DNA from: Kordiimonas pumila
GTDB taxonomy: Bacteria > Pseudomonadota > Alphaproteobacteria > Sphingomonadales > Kordiimonadaceae
Direction of reading: 5' to 3'
NCBI RefSeq assembly: GCF_015240255.1
Contig: NZ_CP061205.1
Span: 3,272,501-3,336,500, forward strand
Length of the DNA: 64,000 bases
In this document: one piece after another, positions 28,564-38,220 of the stretch
Layout of the letters: each line of letters begins with the position of its first letter
Numbering within the stretch: the first letter of the stretch is position 1
The notes under the pieces: model-generated
What the model was told of the DNA's origin: nothing
The model's input: only the letters and a program-made list of their open reading frames with translations
Databases searched by the model: none
Position numbers and translations under genes: made by a program

Positions 28564-29495
28564 GCTGCCACTCCTTCACTGCGCCGTTTCACCAGTTCTT
28601 CCGCTGTTGCTAGCGCTGCTGATGTCATAATATCCAGATTGCCCGCATATTTAGGCAGATAGTGCCCCGCGCCTTCCACTTCCAAAAACACAGTGGTTTT
28701 CAGGCCAGTAAACTCGCCGTACCCCGGTATTTTAAGCGGATTATTATGACCAAAAACTTCAAACTGAACCTTTTGTTTCAGCCTGTAACCCGGCACATAA
28801 CTTTGCACACGCGCCACCATGTTTTCGATAGACTTTTCAATATCCGCTTGTTCTGCCATATCGCTTAGGCACAATACCGTATCACGCATAATAAGCGGCG
28901 GTTCAGCAGGGTTTAACACGATAATGGCCTTCCCTTTGCCTGCGCCGCCAACTGTTTCGATCGCCCGTGAGGTTGTCTCGGTGAACTCATCAATATTGGC
29001 GCGCGTACCCGGCCCGGCTGACTTTGAAGAAATGGATGCTACAATTTCAGCATATTTAACATCTGCCACTTCTGACACCGCCGCCACCATTGGAATAGTT
29101 GCCTGACCACCACATGTCACCATGTTGATGTTAGAAGCTTCAAGGTGCTGTTTCATATTAACGGGTGGCACCACATAGGGGCCAATCGCCGCTGGCGTCA
29201 AATCAATCACTGTCCTCCCAAGGGACTGTAAAATTTTATCGTGGTGTTTGTGCGCGCCCGCTGATGTTGCATCAAAAACAATCTCAACATCTTTAAATTC
29301 TGGCATATTCACAAGGCCGTCTATGCCTTCTGCTGTTGTTGCCACGCCCATACGTGCTGCGCGCGCCAGTCCGTCGGATGCCGGGTCAATACCCACCATC
29401 ACCTTACACTCAAGCAGTTCTGATTTACGCAGCAGCTTGATCATAAGGTCTGTACCAATATTGCCAGAACCAATAATAGCCACCCCTACTTTCAT
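28560..29495 (-). CDS. dmpF: Acetaldehyde dehydrogenase, acylating
   Basis: This 311-residue enzyme oxidises acetaldehyde with CoA and NAD to acetyl-CoA. The Rossmann motif GSGNIGTD is at 9-16 and the catalytic Cys128 is in MVTCGGQAT. The sequence is typical of the DmpF/BphJ group. It overlaps both neighbours by four bases (hydratase upstream, aldolase downstream), consistent with tight stoichiometric coupling with the aldolase. Confidence 0.95.
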   Translation of the reverse strand: MKVGVAIIGSGNIGTDLMIKLLRKSELLECKVMVGIDPASDGLARAARMGVATTAEGIDGLVNMPEFKDVEIVFDATSAGAHKHHDKILQSLGRTVIDLTPAAIGPYVVPPVNMKQHLEASNINMVTCGGQATIPMVAAVSEVADVKYAEIVASISSKSAGPGTRANIDEFTETTSRAIETVGGAGKGKAIIVLNPAEPPLIMRDTVLCLSDMAEQADIEKSIENMVARVQSYVPGYRLKQKVQFEVFGHNNPLKIPGYGEFTGLKTTVFLEVEGAGHYLPKYAGNLDIMTSAALATAEELVKRRSEGVAA

Positions 29496-30289
29496 GAGGC
29501 TTCTCCAAAAACCGTGCGCACAGAACCAACGCCAGAAATCCGCGCTTCAAAGTTATCACCCGGATTAACGGCAACCATTGGCCCTAAAGCTCCGGTCATG
29601 ACAAGATCACCCGCTTTAAGCGGTGTGCCCATTTGAACCATTTTATTGGCAAGCCATAAAGCAGCATTCAAAGGGGAGCCAAGGCATGCAGCGCCCGCGC
29701 CCATTGACACCGGTTCGCCGCGCCGCTCCATTACCATGCCACAAAGACGCATATCCACATCCTGCAATTTCACAGGGCTATGACCCAGCACGATCAGACC
29801 ACAAGAGGCATTATCGGCAATTGTATCTGTGATTTTAATATCCCAGTTTTCAATACGGCTACCAACGATCTCAAGGGCTGGCAGGACATAATCAGTCGCA
29901 CCGATCAGATCGACAATAGTTGGGTTTTCCGTGGTTAGGTCTTGCCCCAACACCAAGGCGATCTCAGCCTCCACTTTTGGCTGCATCACTGCACTAAAAG
30001 GGATTACGGCACTGTCTGGCACAACCATGTCCGCAAACAGAGCACCAAAATCGGGCTGATCAACACCAAGCTGCTTTTGGACAGCAACAGACGTAAGGCC
30101 AATTTTGCGCCCAACAAGACGACGACCAGATGCCAAGGCACGATCCACATTGATTTGCTGGATTGCATAAGCTGTGTCCAGATCCTCTACACCAATTTCA
30201 CTGCGCAGCGGTGCGCAAGGCTTGCCTGATGTTTCTGCATCAAATAGCCTGTCAGCAAGGCTTTGAAGCGTATTCTTACTATCGGTCAT
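29492..30289 (-). CDS. dmpE: 2-oxopent-4-enoate hydratase (DmpE/XylJ type)
   Basis: This 265-residue enzyme hydrates 2-oxopent-4-enoate to 4-hydroxy-2-oxovalerate. It has [21 protein letters not shown] with metal-binding Glu residues, and [13 protein letters not shown] near the end. It stands directly before dmpF and dmpG, the dmpE position. Its paralogue at 26762-27532 is taken as the decarboxylase; the two form a complex in Pseudomonas. Confidence 0.82.
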   Translation of the reverse strand: MTDSKNTLQSLADRLFDAETSGKPCAPLRSEIGVEDLDTAYAIQQINVDRALASGRRLVGRKIGLTSVAVQKQLGVDQPDFGALFADMVVPDSAVIPFSAVMQPKVEAEIALVLGQDLTTENPTIVDLIGATDYVLPALEIVGSRIENWDIKITDTIADNASCGLIVLGHSPVKLQDVDMRLCGMVMERRGEPVSMGAGAACLGSPLNAALWLANKMVQMGTPLKAGDLVMTGALGPMVAVNPGDNFEARISGVGSVRTVFGEAS

Positions 30290-30304
30290 GGAAATCCCCG
30301 TTTT

Positions 30305-31762
30305 CTATAGCTTTACGCAGATATTAACTGGTTCTGAATAAAAATTAATCGAATGGATGCCGCCTTCGCGGCCAATCCCTGACATTTTTGTACCACCAAA
30401 CGGTGTTCTCAGGTCTCGTAGGAACCAGCAGTTAACCCAATTAATACCAGCTTCAATTTGGCCTGCCACACGGTGTGCACATGTCAGATTAGTGGTCCAA
30501 ATAGAGGAGGCAAGGCCATATTCCGTATCATTGGCCATTGCCACCGCTTCTTCTTCTGTATCAAAAGGAGCAATGTGAGCTATTGGGCCAAAAATTTCTT
30601 CCTTCACACACCGGGCTGTTTCTGGCAGGCCGGTAATGATTGTTGGTTGAACATAATATCCATTATCACGCTCATCACCAAATTTTGGAACACCGCCACC
30701 CGTCACAACTGTAGCGCCTTCTTCAACAGCAAGCTTGTAATAGGAAAGCACTTTATCGCGGTGCTCGGCAGAAACAAGCGGCCCAAAGTTTGTCTCAGCA
30801 TCTTGCGGTAAGCCAATATGCATGGCCTCGGCTTTTTCTTTCATTGCCTGTACAAACCGGTCAAAGATCGGGCGTTCAACATACACCCTTTCCGTAGCAA
30901 GACACACTTGCCCGGTATTAGCAAAAATCGCACGGCCAATACCTTCTACTGCGGCATCAAAATCTGCATCGGCAAAAACAATACCAGGGTTCTTGCCGCC
31001 CATCTCAAAGGAAAGTGCTTTAACGGTTTCCGATGCAGCCCTCATAATAGCTGAACCAGTACGTGTTTCCCCCGTGAAGGTGATAGCATCAACACCGGGA
31101 TGGCTTGTCAAAAACTCTCCAGCGGAATCAGGGCCAAAGCCATGAACAAGGTTAAAGACACCATCTGGAATACCGGCTTCCTTGATTACTTCAGCAAGTA
31201 GTGTTGCTGTCGACGGAGTTTCTTCTGACGGTTTTACAATAATCGTATTACCGCAAGCCAGCGCAGGAGCAACCTTCCATGTCATAAGAAGTAATGGTAA
31301 ATTCCACGGTGATATAATGGCAATAACACCAAGCGGCTTTCTAACAGAATAATTGATCGCCCCACGCCCATCTGGCGTATCCATTTCAAATGTCTCAGTC
31401 GAGACATTAGCGATACCATCAGCAAACACACGGAAGTTTGCCGCGCCGCGAGGAATATCAATATGACTTGCAAGACTCACAGGCTTACCTGTGTCGGCAA
31501 CTTCTGCCGCCAAAAACTCATCAAAGCGGGCTTCAATAAGGTCGGCGACTTTCCCTAAAAGGGCGCGCCTCTTCTGCAATGGCATACTGCCCCATTCGCC
31601 CTTCAGGGCTGTACGTGCGGCACTTACTGCCCTGTCGACCAAAGCCTTATCAGCCTCAAATGCCTCAGCATGTGCGGTTCCTGTAACCGGGTTGTAAATA
31701 TCAAATGTCGAACCTGTTGTAACAAACTCACCTGCAACAAAGTTTTTAAGCTGCTTTTTCAT
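30305..31762 (-). CDS. dmpC: 2-hydroxymuconate semialdehyde dehydrogenase
   Basis: This aldehyde dehydrogenase of about 485 residues oxidises 2-hydroxymuconate semialdehyde to 2-hydroxymuconate with NAD. The catalytic Glu is in FEMGGKNPG and the Cys in GQVCLATER. The N-terminal KNFVAGEFVTTGSTFDIYNP and the C-terminal NCWFLRDLRTPFGGTKMSGIGREGG are characteristic of the XylG/DmpC group. The Met at 31762 is the normal family start, 13 bases after the tautomerase stop; the frame is open 17 codons further upstream and would overlap the tautomerase. Confidence 0.9.
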   Translation of the reverse strand: MKKQLKNFVAGEFVTTGSTFDIYNPVTGTAHAEAFEADKALVDRAVSAARTALKGEWGSMPLQKRRALLGKVADLIEARFDEFLAAEVADTGKPVSLASHIDIPRGAANFRVFADGIANVSTETFEMDTPDGRGAINYSVRKPLGVIAIISPWNLPLLLMTWKVAPALACGNTIIVKPSEETPSTATLLAEVIKEAGIPDGVFNLVHGFGPDSAGEFLTSHPGVDAITFTGETRTGSAIMRAASETVKALSFEMGGKNPGIVFADADFDAAVEGIGRAIFANTGQVCLATERVYVERPIFDRFVQAMKEKAEAMHIGLPQDAETNFGPLVSAEHRDKVLSYYKLAVEEGATVVTGGGVPKFGDERDNGYYVQPTIITGLPETARCVKEEIFGPIAHIAPFDTEEEAVAMANDTEYGLASSIWTTNLTCAHRVAGQIEAGINWVNCWFLRDLRTPFGGTKMSGIGREGGIHSINFYSEPVNICVKL

Positions 31763-31775
31763 ACAAGGCCCACTC

Positions 31776-31976
31776 TTACTTCTTATTCTGATTATTTTGA
31801 GATTTAGGAACACCGGCAGTTCCCCAATGACTTGCCGGAATTTCGTTAATCAATACCCGGATAGCTTCCCGCGAAGCCCCGATAGAATGCTCAACAGCAT
31901 CTGTCACTTCTGCAATCAACCGGGCCTTTGCAGCATCATCGCGCCCTTCAAGTATTGATATATTTACGATGGGCAT
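31776..31976 (-). CDS. dmpI: 4-oxalocrotonate tautomerase family protein
   Basis: This 66-residue tautomerase starts with Met-Pro, so Pro1 becomes the catalytic N-terminal base after Met removal (PIVNISILEGR). Arg residues near positions 11 and 39 are in the usual places. It isomerises 2-hydroxymuconate to 2-oxo-3-hexenedioate. GGAG lies before the ATG. It is the first gene of the operon rather than the last, as in the classical dmp order, which is a rearrangement. The C-terminal SHWGTAGVPKSQN is like DmpI/XylH. Confidence 0.9.
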   Translation of the reverse strand: MPIVNISILEGRDDAAKARLIAEVTDAVEHSIGASREAIRVLINEIPASHWGTAGVPKSQNNQNKK

Positions 31977-32083
31977 ATTCTTCTCCAGTTCCCAAACATA
32001 TTCCCCACTGCCATCACAGGGCCTTCATACAGGCTTTAAAACCATCAACGAGGCGACCCCTGCCTTAAAGCAGTCAATATTAA

Positions 32084-32097
32084 ATCTGTATCCACTT
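32084..32097 (-). promoter_or_regulatory. Candidate operator, AAGTG-N4-CACTT class
   Basis: On the minus strand the site reads AAGTG-GATA-CAGAT. It is 108 bases upstream of the tautomerase start and matches seven sites around the transhydroxylase cluster. Confidence 0.5.
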
Positions 32098-32192
32098 TAT
32101 TACGATTTTCGATTTTTTAGCAACCTTCAATAAACAATTTTATCTAACCACGCCCACACTTTTAAATGTTTGGCAAAATTAATGCCCAATCA

Positions 32193-32232
32193 GAAAAAAA
32201 GCGCAGTCAAGTCAGCTTATGATTGACTGCGC
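32193..32232 (-). terminator. Rho-independent terminator 350 bases after the GntR gene
   Basis: GCGCAGTCAA (32201-32210) and TTGACTGCGC (32223-32232) form a perfect ten-pair stem with a 12-base loop. On the minus strand it is followed by seven T residues. It would end transcripts running leftward from the GntR gene, or from an unannotated small RNA promoter between 32233 and 32583. Confidence 0.75.
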
Positions 32233-32467
32233 CGCAGTTGGGGACATTACTCATACTATCCAAACGAACCGCAACACTGCGGCACTACTCGTAACAAATT
32301 GAAATACTCATATTTCTGAAACAATGCGTCATCATACAAGTATCACACAAACCAAAGGCACTCACACAAAGCCAGCACCCCTGAAAAGCAGCAGAGAAAA
32401 TATAAAATTTATATTTATTCACTGACACTTCAGCTTTATTAGCTTAATGCAGACATAAATGTCAATT

Positions 32468-32479
32468 AATTTCGAAATT
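32468..32479. promoter_or_regulatory. Palindrome AATTTCGAAATT
   Basis: A perfect 12-base palindrome. The identical 12-mer recurs at 40289-40300 in front of the PQQ dehydrogenase gene, and half-sites cluster at 33524-33640. It may be an operator for the local GntR regulator. Confidence 0.4.
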
Positions 32480-32583
32480 TTTTGAATTTTGACCTAATGC
32501 ACAAATGCATACGGCACAGAAACAGGTGCTTTGCTCCCAGCACATAAAGCCCCAGAAGGCTATGAAAAGCAGAATGATTATAT

Positions 32584-33267
32584 TTAGGTGTTAAGGCTTA
32601 GTGTCTTTTTCACGGCGTCTGTGGTTCTGCGCAAATGAAGCTCTGTCAATTTACAGGCTTTCAAGACATTCCCTTGCATAACAGCTTCATAGATAGCTTC
32701 ATGCTCATCATGAACACTGCGTTCGCTTTGAACATTCACTATAGAAATACGCCGATACCGTTCTGATTGCTGATACAGCGTCTGCAACATGCGAATCATC
32801 CAGGGGGAGCCACAACACGAAACCATTGTCTCATGGAATGTTCGGTTCGCTTCTTCCCATTCAGGCACTAAATCGCGGTGACGACCATCAAGCTTACTTT
32901 CAATACTGGAGAGCGCATCATAAGACTGCTTCAAGCGCTCGCGCCAAGCATCATCACCGTTTTCGATTGAAAGCTGTAAGGCTTCCGTTTCCAGAAGGCT
33001 GCGGACATAGGTAATATCTATCATTTCATCGAGTGAAAGTGGTGCAACCCAAAAGCCACGCTGGCCCTCTGTTATAACAAGCGCATCACCAATCAGGCGC
33101 GCAAGCGCTTCCCGAAGCGGGCTCATGCCAATATCATACTTCTGGCAAAGCACATTCAGGCGCAGCTTTTCACTCGCACCTAATTCACCCCGAATAATAT
33201 CACGTCGTATTTTTTGGTATGCGAAATCAGCAAGTGTTTTGCTAACTTTTGTATCCAGCTTATTCAT
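32584..33267 (-). CDS. GntR-family regulator (FCD type)
   Basis: This regulator of about 227 residues has an N-terminal winged helix (ADFAYQKIRRDIIRGELGASEKLRLNVL region and YDIGMSPLREALARLIGDALV) and an FCD ligand domain (FHETMVSCCGSPWMIRMLQTL). The Met at 33267 has AGGGTGG about ten bases upstream; the frame is open for 30 more codons. It sits between the meta-cleavage operon and the quinohemoprotein genes, so either may be its target. FCD proteins usually repress catabolic operons and respond to a pathway carboxylate. Confidence 0.85.
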   Translation of the reverse strand: MNKLDTKVSKTLADFAYQKIRRDIIRGELGASEKLRLNVLCQKYDIGMSPLREALARLIGDALVITEGQRGFWVAPLSLDEMIDITYVRSLLETEALQLSIENGDDAWRERLKQSYDALSSIESKLDGRHRDLVPEWEEANRTFHETMVSCCGSPWMIRMLQTLYQQSERYRRISIVNVQSERSVHDEHEAIYEAVMQGNVLKACKLTELHLRRTTDAVKKTLSLNT

Positions 33268-33688
33268 TCCCGATATCCACCCTGACAACTTCCCATCAAT
33301 CAGACTAGCTTGATACCACCCATAGCACAAGCCCGGCGCAGGAGACAGGCCCTGCAAGCCTTATCTGCCAAGCCTTAGCAGAATCTCCAATTTCTGCGGC
33401 TGACTATAGGATGATAAATAAAAATGTCATTATAAAACACTGAAAATCAGGCTTTTAAGACGTGGCAGTGTGTGAATCTCATCACGGCAAAATCACTGAA
33501 AAACACAAGTTTGCCTTGCTCTCTCGAAATAAATATCGTAATTATTTCGAATATATGTTCGGATTATAGCGAATATCTGCTAATTTTCGGTTAAATTTCG
33601 CCTAAAACTCCCTTAGCTTTAATAAAATATCGAAATTATTAACAAAAACTAGCCACCCTGCACTACAACAACAAGGCCTGAACCATTC
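33268..33688. promoter_or_regulatory. Divergent regulatory region with TTTCGAA-type repeats
   Basis: This gap of about 420 bases lies between the GntR gene and the first quinohemoprotein gene. It contains a perfect inverted repeat TCGAAATAA-N9-TTATTTCGA (33524-33550), an overlapping near-palindrome CGAATATATGTTCG (33548-33561) and a further half-site ATCGAAATTATT near 33630. The second element recurs as a perfect palindrome before the third PQQ dehydrogenase gene (40336-40349). The AT-richness raises the chance of coincidence. Confidence 0.5.
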
Positions 33689-35833
33689 ATGAAACGTTCC
33701 TTTTATACACGGTTCAATTGTTTTAGAACCATAGCAGTTATAGTGTTTTTAAGCTTGCTGGCAGTTTCAGCCTTTATTCTATTAAGGCCCCATCCGGTAC
33801 AGTATGGCATCCCTACCAGCGAAAAGTCTTATCTCTCACCAGACCAAAATAGCGCTGACTGGCCCTTACACGATGGCCCATTCAATAGCACACGTTATTC
33901 AAGGTTAGACACCCTTAATACAGAGAGCATTACAGACCTTGGCCTTGCATGGGCATTTGGTGATTACTTGATACGAGGGCGTGTAGCTCGCGGCAATGAA
34001 ACCACCCCGCTTGTAATAAATGACATTATGTATATTAGCGGCCCATGGAGCACGGTTTACGCGCTCAATGCCAAAACGGGATCCCTTATATGGGACTATG
34101 ACCCTAATGTTGATGGCAACTGGATGCGCAACACTTGCTGTGACGCAGTTAACCGCGGAGTGGCTTTTGCAAATGGCAAGGTGTTCATAGGCACGCTTGA
34201 TGGTTACCTTGACACGCTTGACGCCGCAACAGGTAAGCTTATACGCCGCACAGACACCTTGATTGACCGTACCCGCGCCTATTCAATTACCGGTGCGCCC
34301 CGTATTGCCGGTAATCTTGTCGTTATCGGAAACGGCGGCGCTGAAATGGGTGTCAGGGGCTATGTAACAGCCTATGACATAGAAACAGGCAAACAGGCTT
34401 GGCGTTTTTATACCGTACCCGGTGACCCAGCAAAGCCTGACGAAAACCCAGAACTGGCTGCAGCCCGCAAAACATGGGCTACAAATAGCCGGTGGGATAT
34501 TGGCGGCGGCGGTACTGTTTGGGATTCAATGACTTATGACCCCGACCTGAACCTGCTTTATATAGGTGTTGGTAACGGCTCACCGTGGCCTGTATGGCTC
34601 AGAAGTCCCGGCGGCGGTGATAATCTCTATCTTTCATCTATTGTCGCCCTAGATGCCAGCACAGGCCGCATGAAATGGCATTACCAAACCACCCCCGCCG
34701 ATAGCTGGGACTATACAGCCACCCAGAATATGATACTAGCCGATCTGGACATAAACGGCCGCGCCCGCAAGGTGATTATGCAGGCGCCCAAAAATGGTTT
34801 CTTTTATATTTTGGACCGCGAAACCGGTGAACTGCTGTCTGCTGAGAAATATACCCATGTTACTTGGGCTGACAAAATTGACATGGCGACCGGCAGGCCA
34901 GTGATGAACCCCACGGCAAATTACAGTCAGACCAGCCAAACCATATGGCCATCAACAGCAGGCGGCCATAATTGGCAGCCCATGGCCTACAGCCTGGACA
35001 CAAAACTGGTATATATCCCCGTGCTTGAGTTACCCATGACATTTTCGCAAGAAAAACAACTAACCTATCAGGCTGCGACCGCGCTTGTCGGTGCCCAGGC
35101 AAGCCCGCCGCGTCCCGGCACACCAGCAGCCGAAGGGGTTTTTCAAAGCATCCTCACCGCGTGGGACCCTGTTGCCCAAAAAGCTGTATGGAAATCCGAG
35201 CCACGACCATGGTGGAGTGGAGGGGTGCTAACCACATCGGGCAACCTTGTCATTCAGGGAACGGCTGATGGCTACCTTATCGCCAGAAATGCGCAAACCG
35301 GCAAAATTATAAAAGAAATATTCCTTGGTGTTGGTATTATTGCCGCCCCTATAACCTATGAAATAGACGGTATACAGTATCTTGCCGTCGCAACCGGCTT
35401 TGGCGGCGGCATCAAGCGCTACCTGCCCGGCGTTGCAGCACTGGAATATGAAAACAAGACCCAGTTACTGGTGTTTAAGCTGGCTGGCGGTGACATACCC
35501 ATTCCGCCCCGTTTGGTGCCGGATGCTATACAGCCCCTACCACCAATGCCAAAAGTAACAACAGAAACCCTTACTAAGGGCCGCGATCTATTCATGCTAA
35601 ACTGTGGTAAATGTCATGCTTTCCGGGGTGCTGAAAACGGCTACCCCAATCTATGGAATATGGCCCCACACACCCTTGAAGCATTTGATGAAATTGTATT
35701 GAACGGCGCATATGCATACAGCGGTATGCCGCAGTTTAATGACATTATGTCAGCCGCTGATACTGCCGCATTGCGGGCTTTCATCATCAATGATCAACAT
35801 AGTGTGCACCAAAGCGCACCGCAGCCACATTAA
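33689..35833 (+). CDS. PQQ-dependent quinohemoprotein dehydrogenase (type II ADH-like)
   Basis: This 714-residue periplasmic dehydrogenase oxidises an alcohol or aldehyde-type substrate with PQQ and passes electrons through its own heme c. An N-terminal hydrophobic segment (about 12-32) serves as signal or anchor. Eight-bladed propeller Trp-docking repeats follow, with the vicinal Cys pair NTCCDAVNRG (about 150) and a catalytic Asp in SWDYTATQNM. The C-terminal cytochrome domain has CGKCH (about 640-644). It forms a tandem with a paralogue starting 70 bases downstream. Substrate is not deducible. Confidence 0.9.
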   Translation: MKRSFYTRFNCFRTIAVIVFLSLLAVSAFILLRPHPVQYGIPTSEKSYLSPDQNSADWPLHDGPFNSTRYSRLDTLNTESITDLGLAWAFGDYLIRGRVARGNETTPLVINDIMYISGPWSTVYALNAKTGSLIWDYDPNVDGNWMRNTCCDAVNRGVAFANGKVFIGTLDGYLDTLDAATGKLIRRTDTLIDRTRAYSITGAPRIAGNLVVIGNGGAEMGVRGYVTAYDIETGKQAWRFYTVPGDPAKPDENPELAAARKTWATNSRWDIGGGGTVWDSMTYDPDLNLLYIGVGNGSPWPVWLRSPGGGDNLYLSSIVALDASTGRMKWHYQTTPADSWDYTATQNMILADLDINGRARKVIMQAPKNGFFYILDRETGELLSAEKYTHVTWADKIDMATGRPVMNPTANYSQTSQTIWPSTAGGHNWQPMAYSLDTKLVYIPVLELPMTFSQEKQLTYQAATALVGAQASPPRPGTPAAEGVFQSILTAWDPVAQKAVWKSEPRPWWSGGVLTTSGNLVIQGTADGYLIARNAQTGKIIKEIFLGVGIIAAPITYEIDGIQYLAVATGFGGGIKRYLPGVAALEYENKTQLLVFKLAGGDIPIPPRLVPDAIQPLPPMPKVTTETLTKGRDLFMLNCGKCHAFRGAENGYPNLWNMAPHTLEAFDEIVLNGAYAYSGMPQFNDIMSAADTAALRAFIINDQHSVHQSAPQPH

Positions 35834-35902
35834 AAAACAACCTCAATGGGACATGCCTCATGCACTGCAATAAATGGACAGCGAAGGAAAGAGAGACATG
35901 AA

Positions 35903-38086
35903 ATGATCATAAAAACACCACGCCCACAATATTGGCGTACGGTACCACTGCTAGCAGCTATGGCTGTTAGTGCGGCCCTTGCAGGTTGCGGTGAACAGGA
36001 AAAAGCGCCCACAACAAATGCAGCGCAAACCACTGTGGAATGGGCTACAGTAGGCGGCACGGAAATGGCACAGCGCCACAGCCCCCTAGCCCAAATCAAC
36101 AAAGACACAGTCACGGACCTAGGCCTTGCCTGGAAATTTGATGACTTTATTGTACGCGGCCGGGTTCACCGCGGCAACCAAGGCACCCCGCTAGTGGTAG
36201 ACGGTGTGATGTATTTCACAGGGCCTTGGAGTGTGGTTTATGCGGTTGATGCCGTAAGCGGCAAAGAACTATGGGTTTATGATCCAGAGGTTGAGGGCGG
36301 CTGGGCACGCAAGACCTGCTGTGATGTAAACAACAAAGGCGCCGCCATTGAAGGTGATACCCTGTTTGTCGGCGTGGTTGACGGCTACCTTGATGCCGTT
36401 GACATTAAAACCGGGGAGCGTAAATGGCGGACGGACACCCTAATAGACCGTACACGAAGCTATTCTGTAACCGGGGCACCCGCACTGGCAAATGGCAACG
36501 TGATTATCAGCCACGGTGGCAGCGATATGGATATTCGCGGTTATATTTCTGCTTATAACCAGAAAACCGGCGCGCTTGTGTGGCGCTTTTATACCGTTCC
36601 GGGTGACCCTGCGATAAACGGCGATGAAACACCCGATATTACCCTCGCCCGTGAAACATGGGGCGACCAAGCCCGGTGGGACCTTGGTCTTGGCGGCGGC
36701 GCGTATGACAGCATTGTTTATGATCCAGAGCTGGATATTGTCTATGCTGGCACTAGTAACGGCGTTCCACACCCCACATGGCTGCGGGATCCCGTGAATG
36801 AAGGCGACAACCTTTATCTTTCGTCCATCGTGGCGATTGATAATAAAACCGGTCGCCGGGTTTGGCATTACCAAACCACCCCGGGCGATAGTTGGGATTT
36901 TGGCTCCACCCAGAATATGATCATGGCAACGCTGAATATCGAAGGCAAAGACCGTAAGGTGATTATGCAGGCACCGAAGAACGGCTTCTATTATGTGATT
37001 GACCGTGCAACAGGCGAGCTGCTCTCTGCCGACAAATTCACTACTGTTACATGGGCCACCCATGTTGATATGGCAACTGGCAAACCTGTGCTGGATGAAC
37101 GGCTTGATTTCCGCGATGAAGCAACCATCATCTGGCCGTCTGTATCCGGTGCTCATAACTGGCAGCCCATGGCATACAGCCCGGTAACTGGCCTGACATA
37201 TATTCCTGCACTAGAAGCGCCAATGAAATATGTGGCCTACAGCAAGGTTGACTATAAACCCGGTAGCCTGAACGAAGGCAAAGGCCCACCATTAATGCCC
37301 CCGTTCGCAGATGAAGGCGATGATAAACTGGCAGGCGTGAATGATTTTGCCCCGCGTATGGAAAGCGTTTTGAAAGCATGGGACCCGGTCGCCCAAAAAG
37401 TGGTGTGGCAATCAAAGCCCCAAACATGGTGGTCAGGCGGTATTCTTTCCACCGAAGCCGGCCTGATTATGCAGGGCGCTGTTGATGGTATCTTCCGGGT
37501 ATATGATGCCGCCACCGGAGCCGTTCTAAAAGAAATCAACACCGGCATTGCCATGCTCGCGCCGCCCATGACCTATATGATAGACGGCATACAATATGTT
37601 GCAGTGCTCGGCGGGCTAGGCGGTTCTGAAAGCGCATACTTCCCAGACGAATCCGCTGCCAAAAAATATGAAAACCCCGAAACCCTGTTTGTGTTCAAGC
37701 TGGGTGGTACTGATGTAACCATGCCACCCGCTAAAACATGGCCCGCAGAAGAACCCCTGCCCGCCATGACCACCGCGAGCGCAGAGGTGATCGCACGCGG
37801 GGAAGAACTGTTTTTTGAAAATGGTAACTGCGCGCGGTGCCATTCTTACCGGGGCTCTGAAGGATCATACCCGAACCTGTGGAACATGGCCCCAGCCACC
37901 CATGAGAATTTTAAAAATATCCTCTTGGGCGGGGCCTATTCATACGCGGGCATGGCAAGCTTTGCTGACCTTCTGAGCGAAGAAGACGCTGAAGCCATCC
38001 ATGCCTTCCTTATTGCAGATGCCCATGCACTGCGCACTGAAGGAGCGGTTGAAGGCGAAGTTCGCTTTAAAGAAAAAGCCCACTAA
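35903..38086 (+). CDS. PQQ-dependent quinohemoprotein dehydrogenase, lipoprotein
   Basis: This second quinohemoprotein of about 727 residues has a lipobox (LAGCGEQ), so it is probably membrane-anchored in the periplasm. The Cys-Cys ring is in KTCCDVNNKG (about 138), the catalytic Asp in SWDFGSTQNM and the heme site is CARCH (about 642). It is highly similar along its whole length to the preceding gene product, so the pair arose by tandem duplication. The ATG at 35903 follows a purine-rich AAGGAAAGAGAG; the frame is open for 19 codons upstream but lacks a signal sequence there. Confidence 0.9.
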   Translation: MIIKTPRPQYWRTVPLLAAMAVSAALAGCGEQEKAPTTNAAQTTVEWATVGGTEMAQRHSPLAQINKDTVTDLGLAWKFDDFIVRGRVHRGNQGTPLVVDGVMYFTGPWSVVYAVDAVSGKELWVYDPEVEGGWARKTCCDVNNKGAAIEGDTLFVGVVDGYLDAVDIKTGERKWRTDTLIDRTRSYSVTGAPALANGNVIISHGGSDMDIRGYISAYNQKTGALVWRFYTVPGDPAINGDETPDITLARETWGDQARWDLGLGGGAYDSIVYDPELDIVYAGTSNGVPHPTWLRDPVNEGDNLYLSSIVAIDNKTGRRVWHYQTTPGDSWDFGSTQNMIMATLNIEGKDRKVIMQAPKNGFYYVIDRATGELLSADKFTTVTWATHVDMATGKPVLDERLDFRDEATIIWPSVSGAHNWQPMAYSPVTGLTYIPALEAPMKYVAYSKVDYKPGSLNEGKGPPLMPPFADEGDDKLAGVNDFAPRMESVLKAWDPVAQKVVWQSKPQTWWSGGILSTEAGLIMQGAVDGIFRVYDAATGAVLKEINTGIAMLAPPMTYMIDGIQYVAVLGGLGGSESAYFPDESAAKKYENPETLFVFKLGGTDVTMPPAKTWPAEEPLPAMTTASAEVIARGEELFFENGNCARCHSYRGSEGSYPNLWNMAPATHENFKNILLGGAYSYAGMASFADLLSEEDAEAIHAFLIADAHALRTEGAVEGEVRFKEKAH

Positions 38087-38112
38087 ACGGGGTTTAACAC
38101 AATCAAAACACA

Positions 38113-38140
38113 AAAGCCGGGGCATTGCCTCGGCTTTTTT
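38113..38140 (+). terminator. Terminator after the quinohemoprotein pair
   Basis: AAAGCCG and CGGCTTT arms with an inner GGC/GCC extension form a long stem followed by six T residues. Confidence 0.85.
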
Positions 38141-38220
38141 TATTGCCTATCACGGATGCATCCCACCCAATATGGGTACTGGGGCCAACCTCGATATAAC
38201 ACCGCGAAACGCACAATAAA

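Larger units (their letters stand above)
31977..32583. other. 607-base non-coding region upstream of the meta-cleavage operon
   Basis: This region between the tautomerase gene and the leftward GntR gene contains a copy of the AAGTG-N4-CACTT motif (32084), a minus-strand hairpin terminator (32193-32232), a further inverted repeat GCCGCAGT/ACTGCGGC (32231-32238 with 32276-32283), and the palindrome AATTTCGAAATT (32468). It is long enough for a small RNA gene between 32233 and 32583. I found no convincing protein gene in it. Confidence 0.6.

Noticed and set aside
36440-37156. A 238-codon open frame on the strand opposite the second quinohemoprotein gene
   Set aside because: It lies wholly inside a well-supported gene and has no family features; it is a codon-bias shadow.
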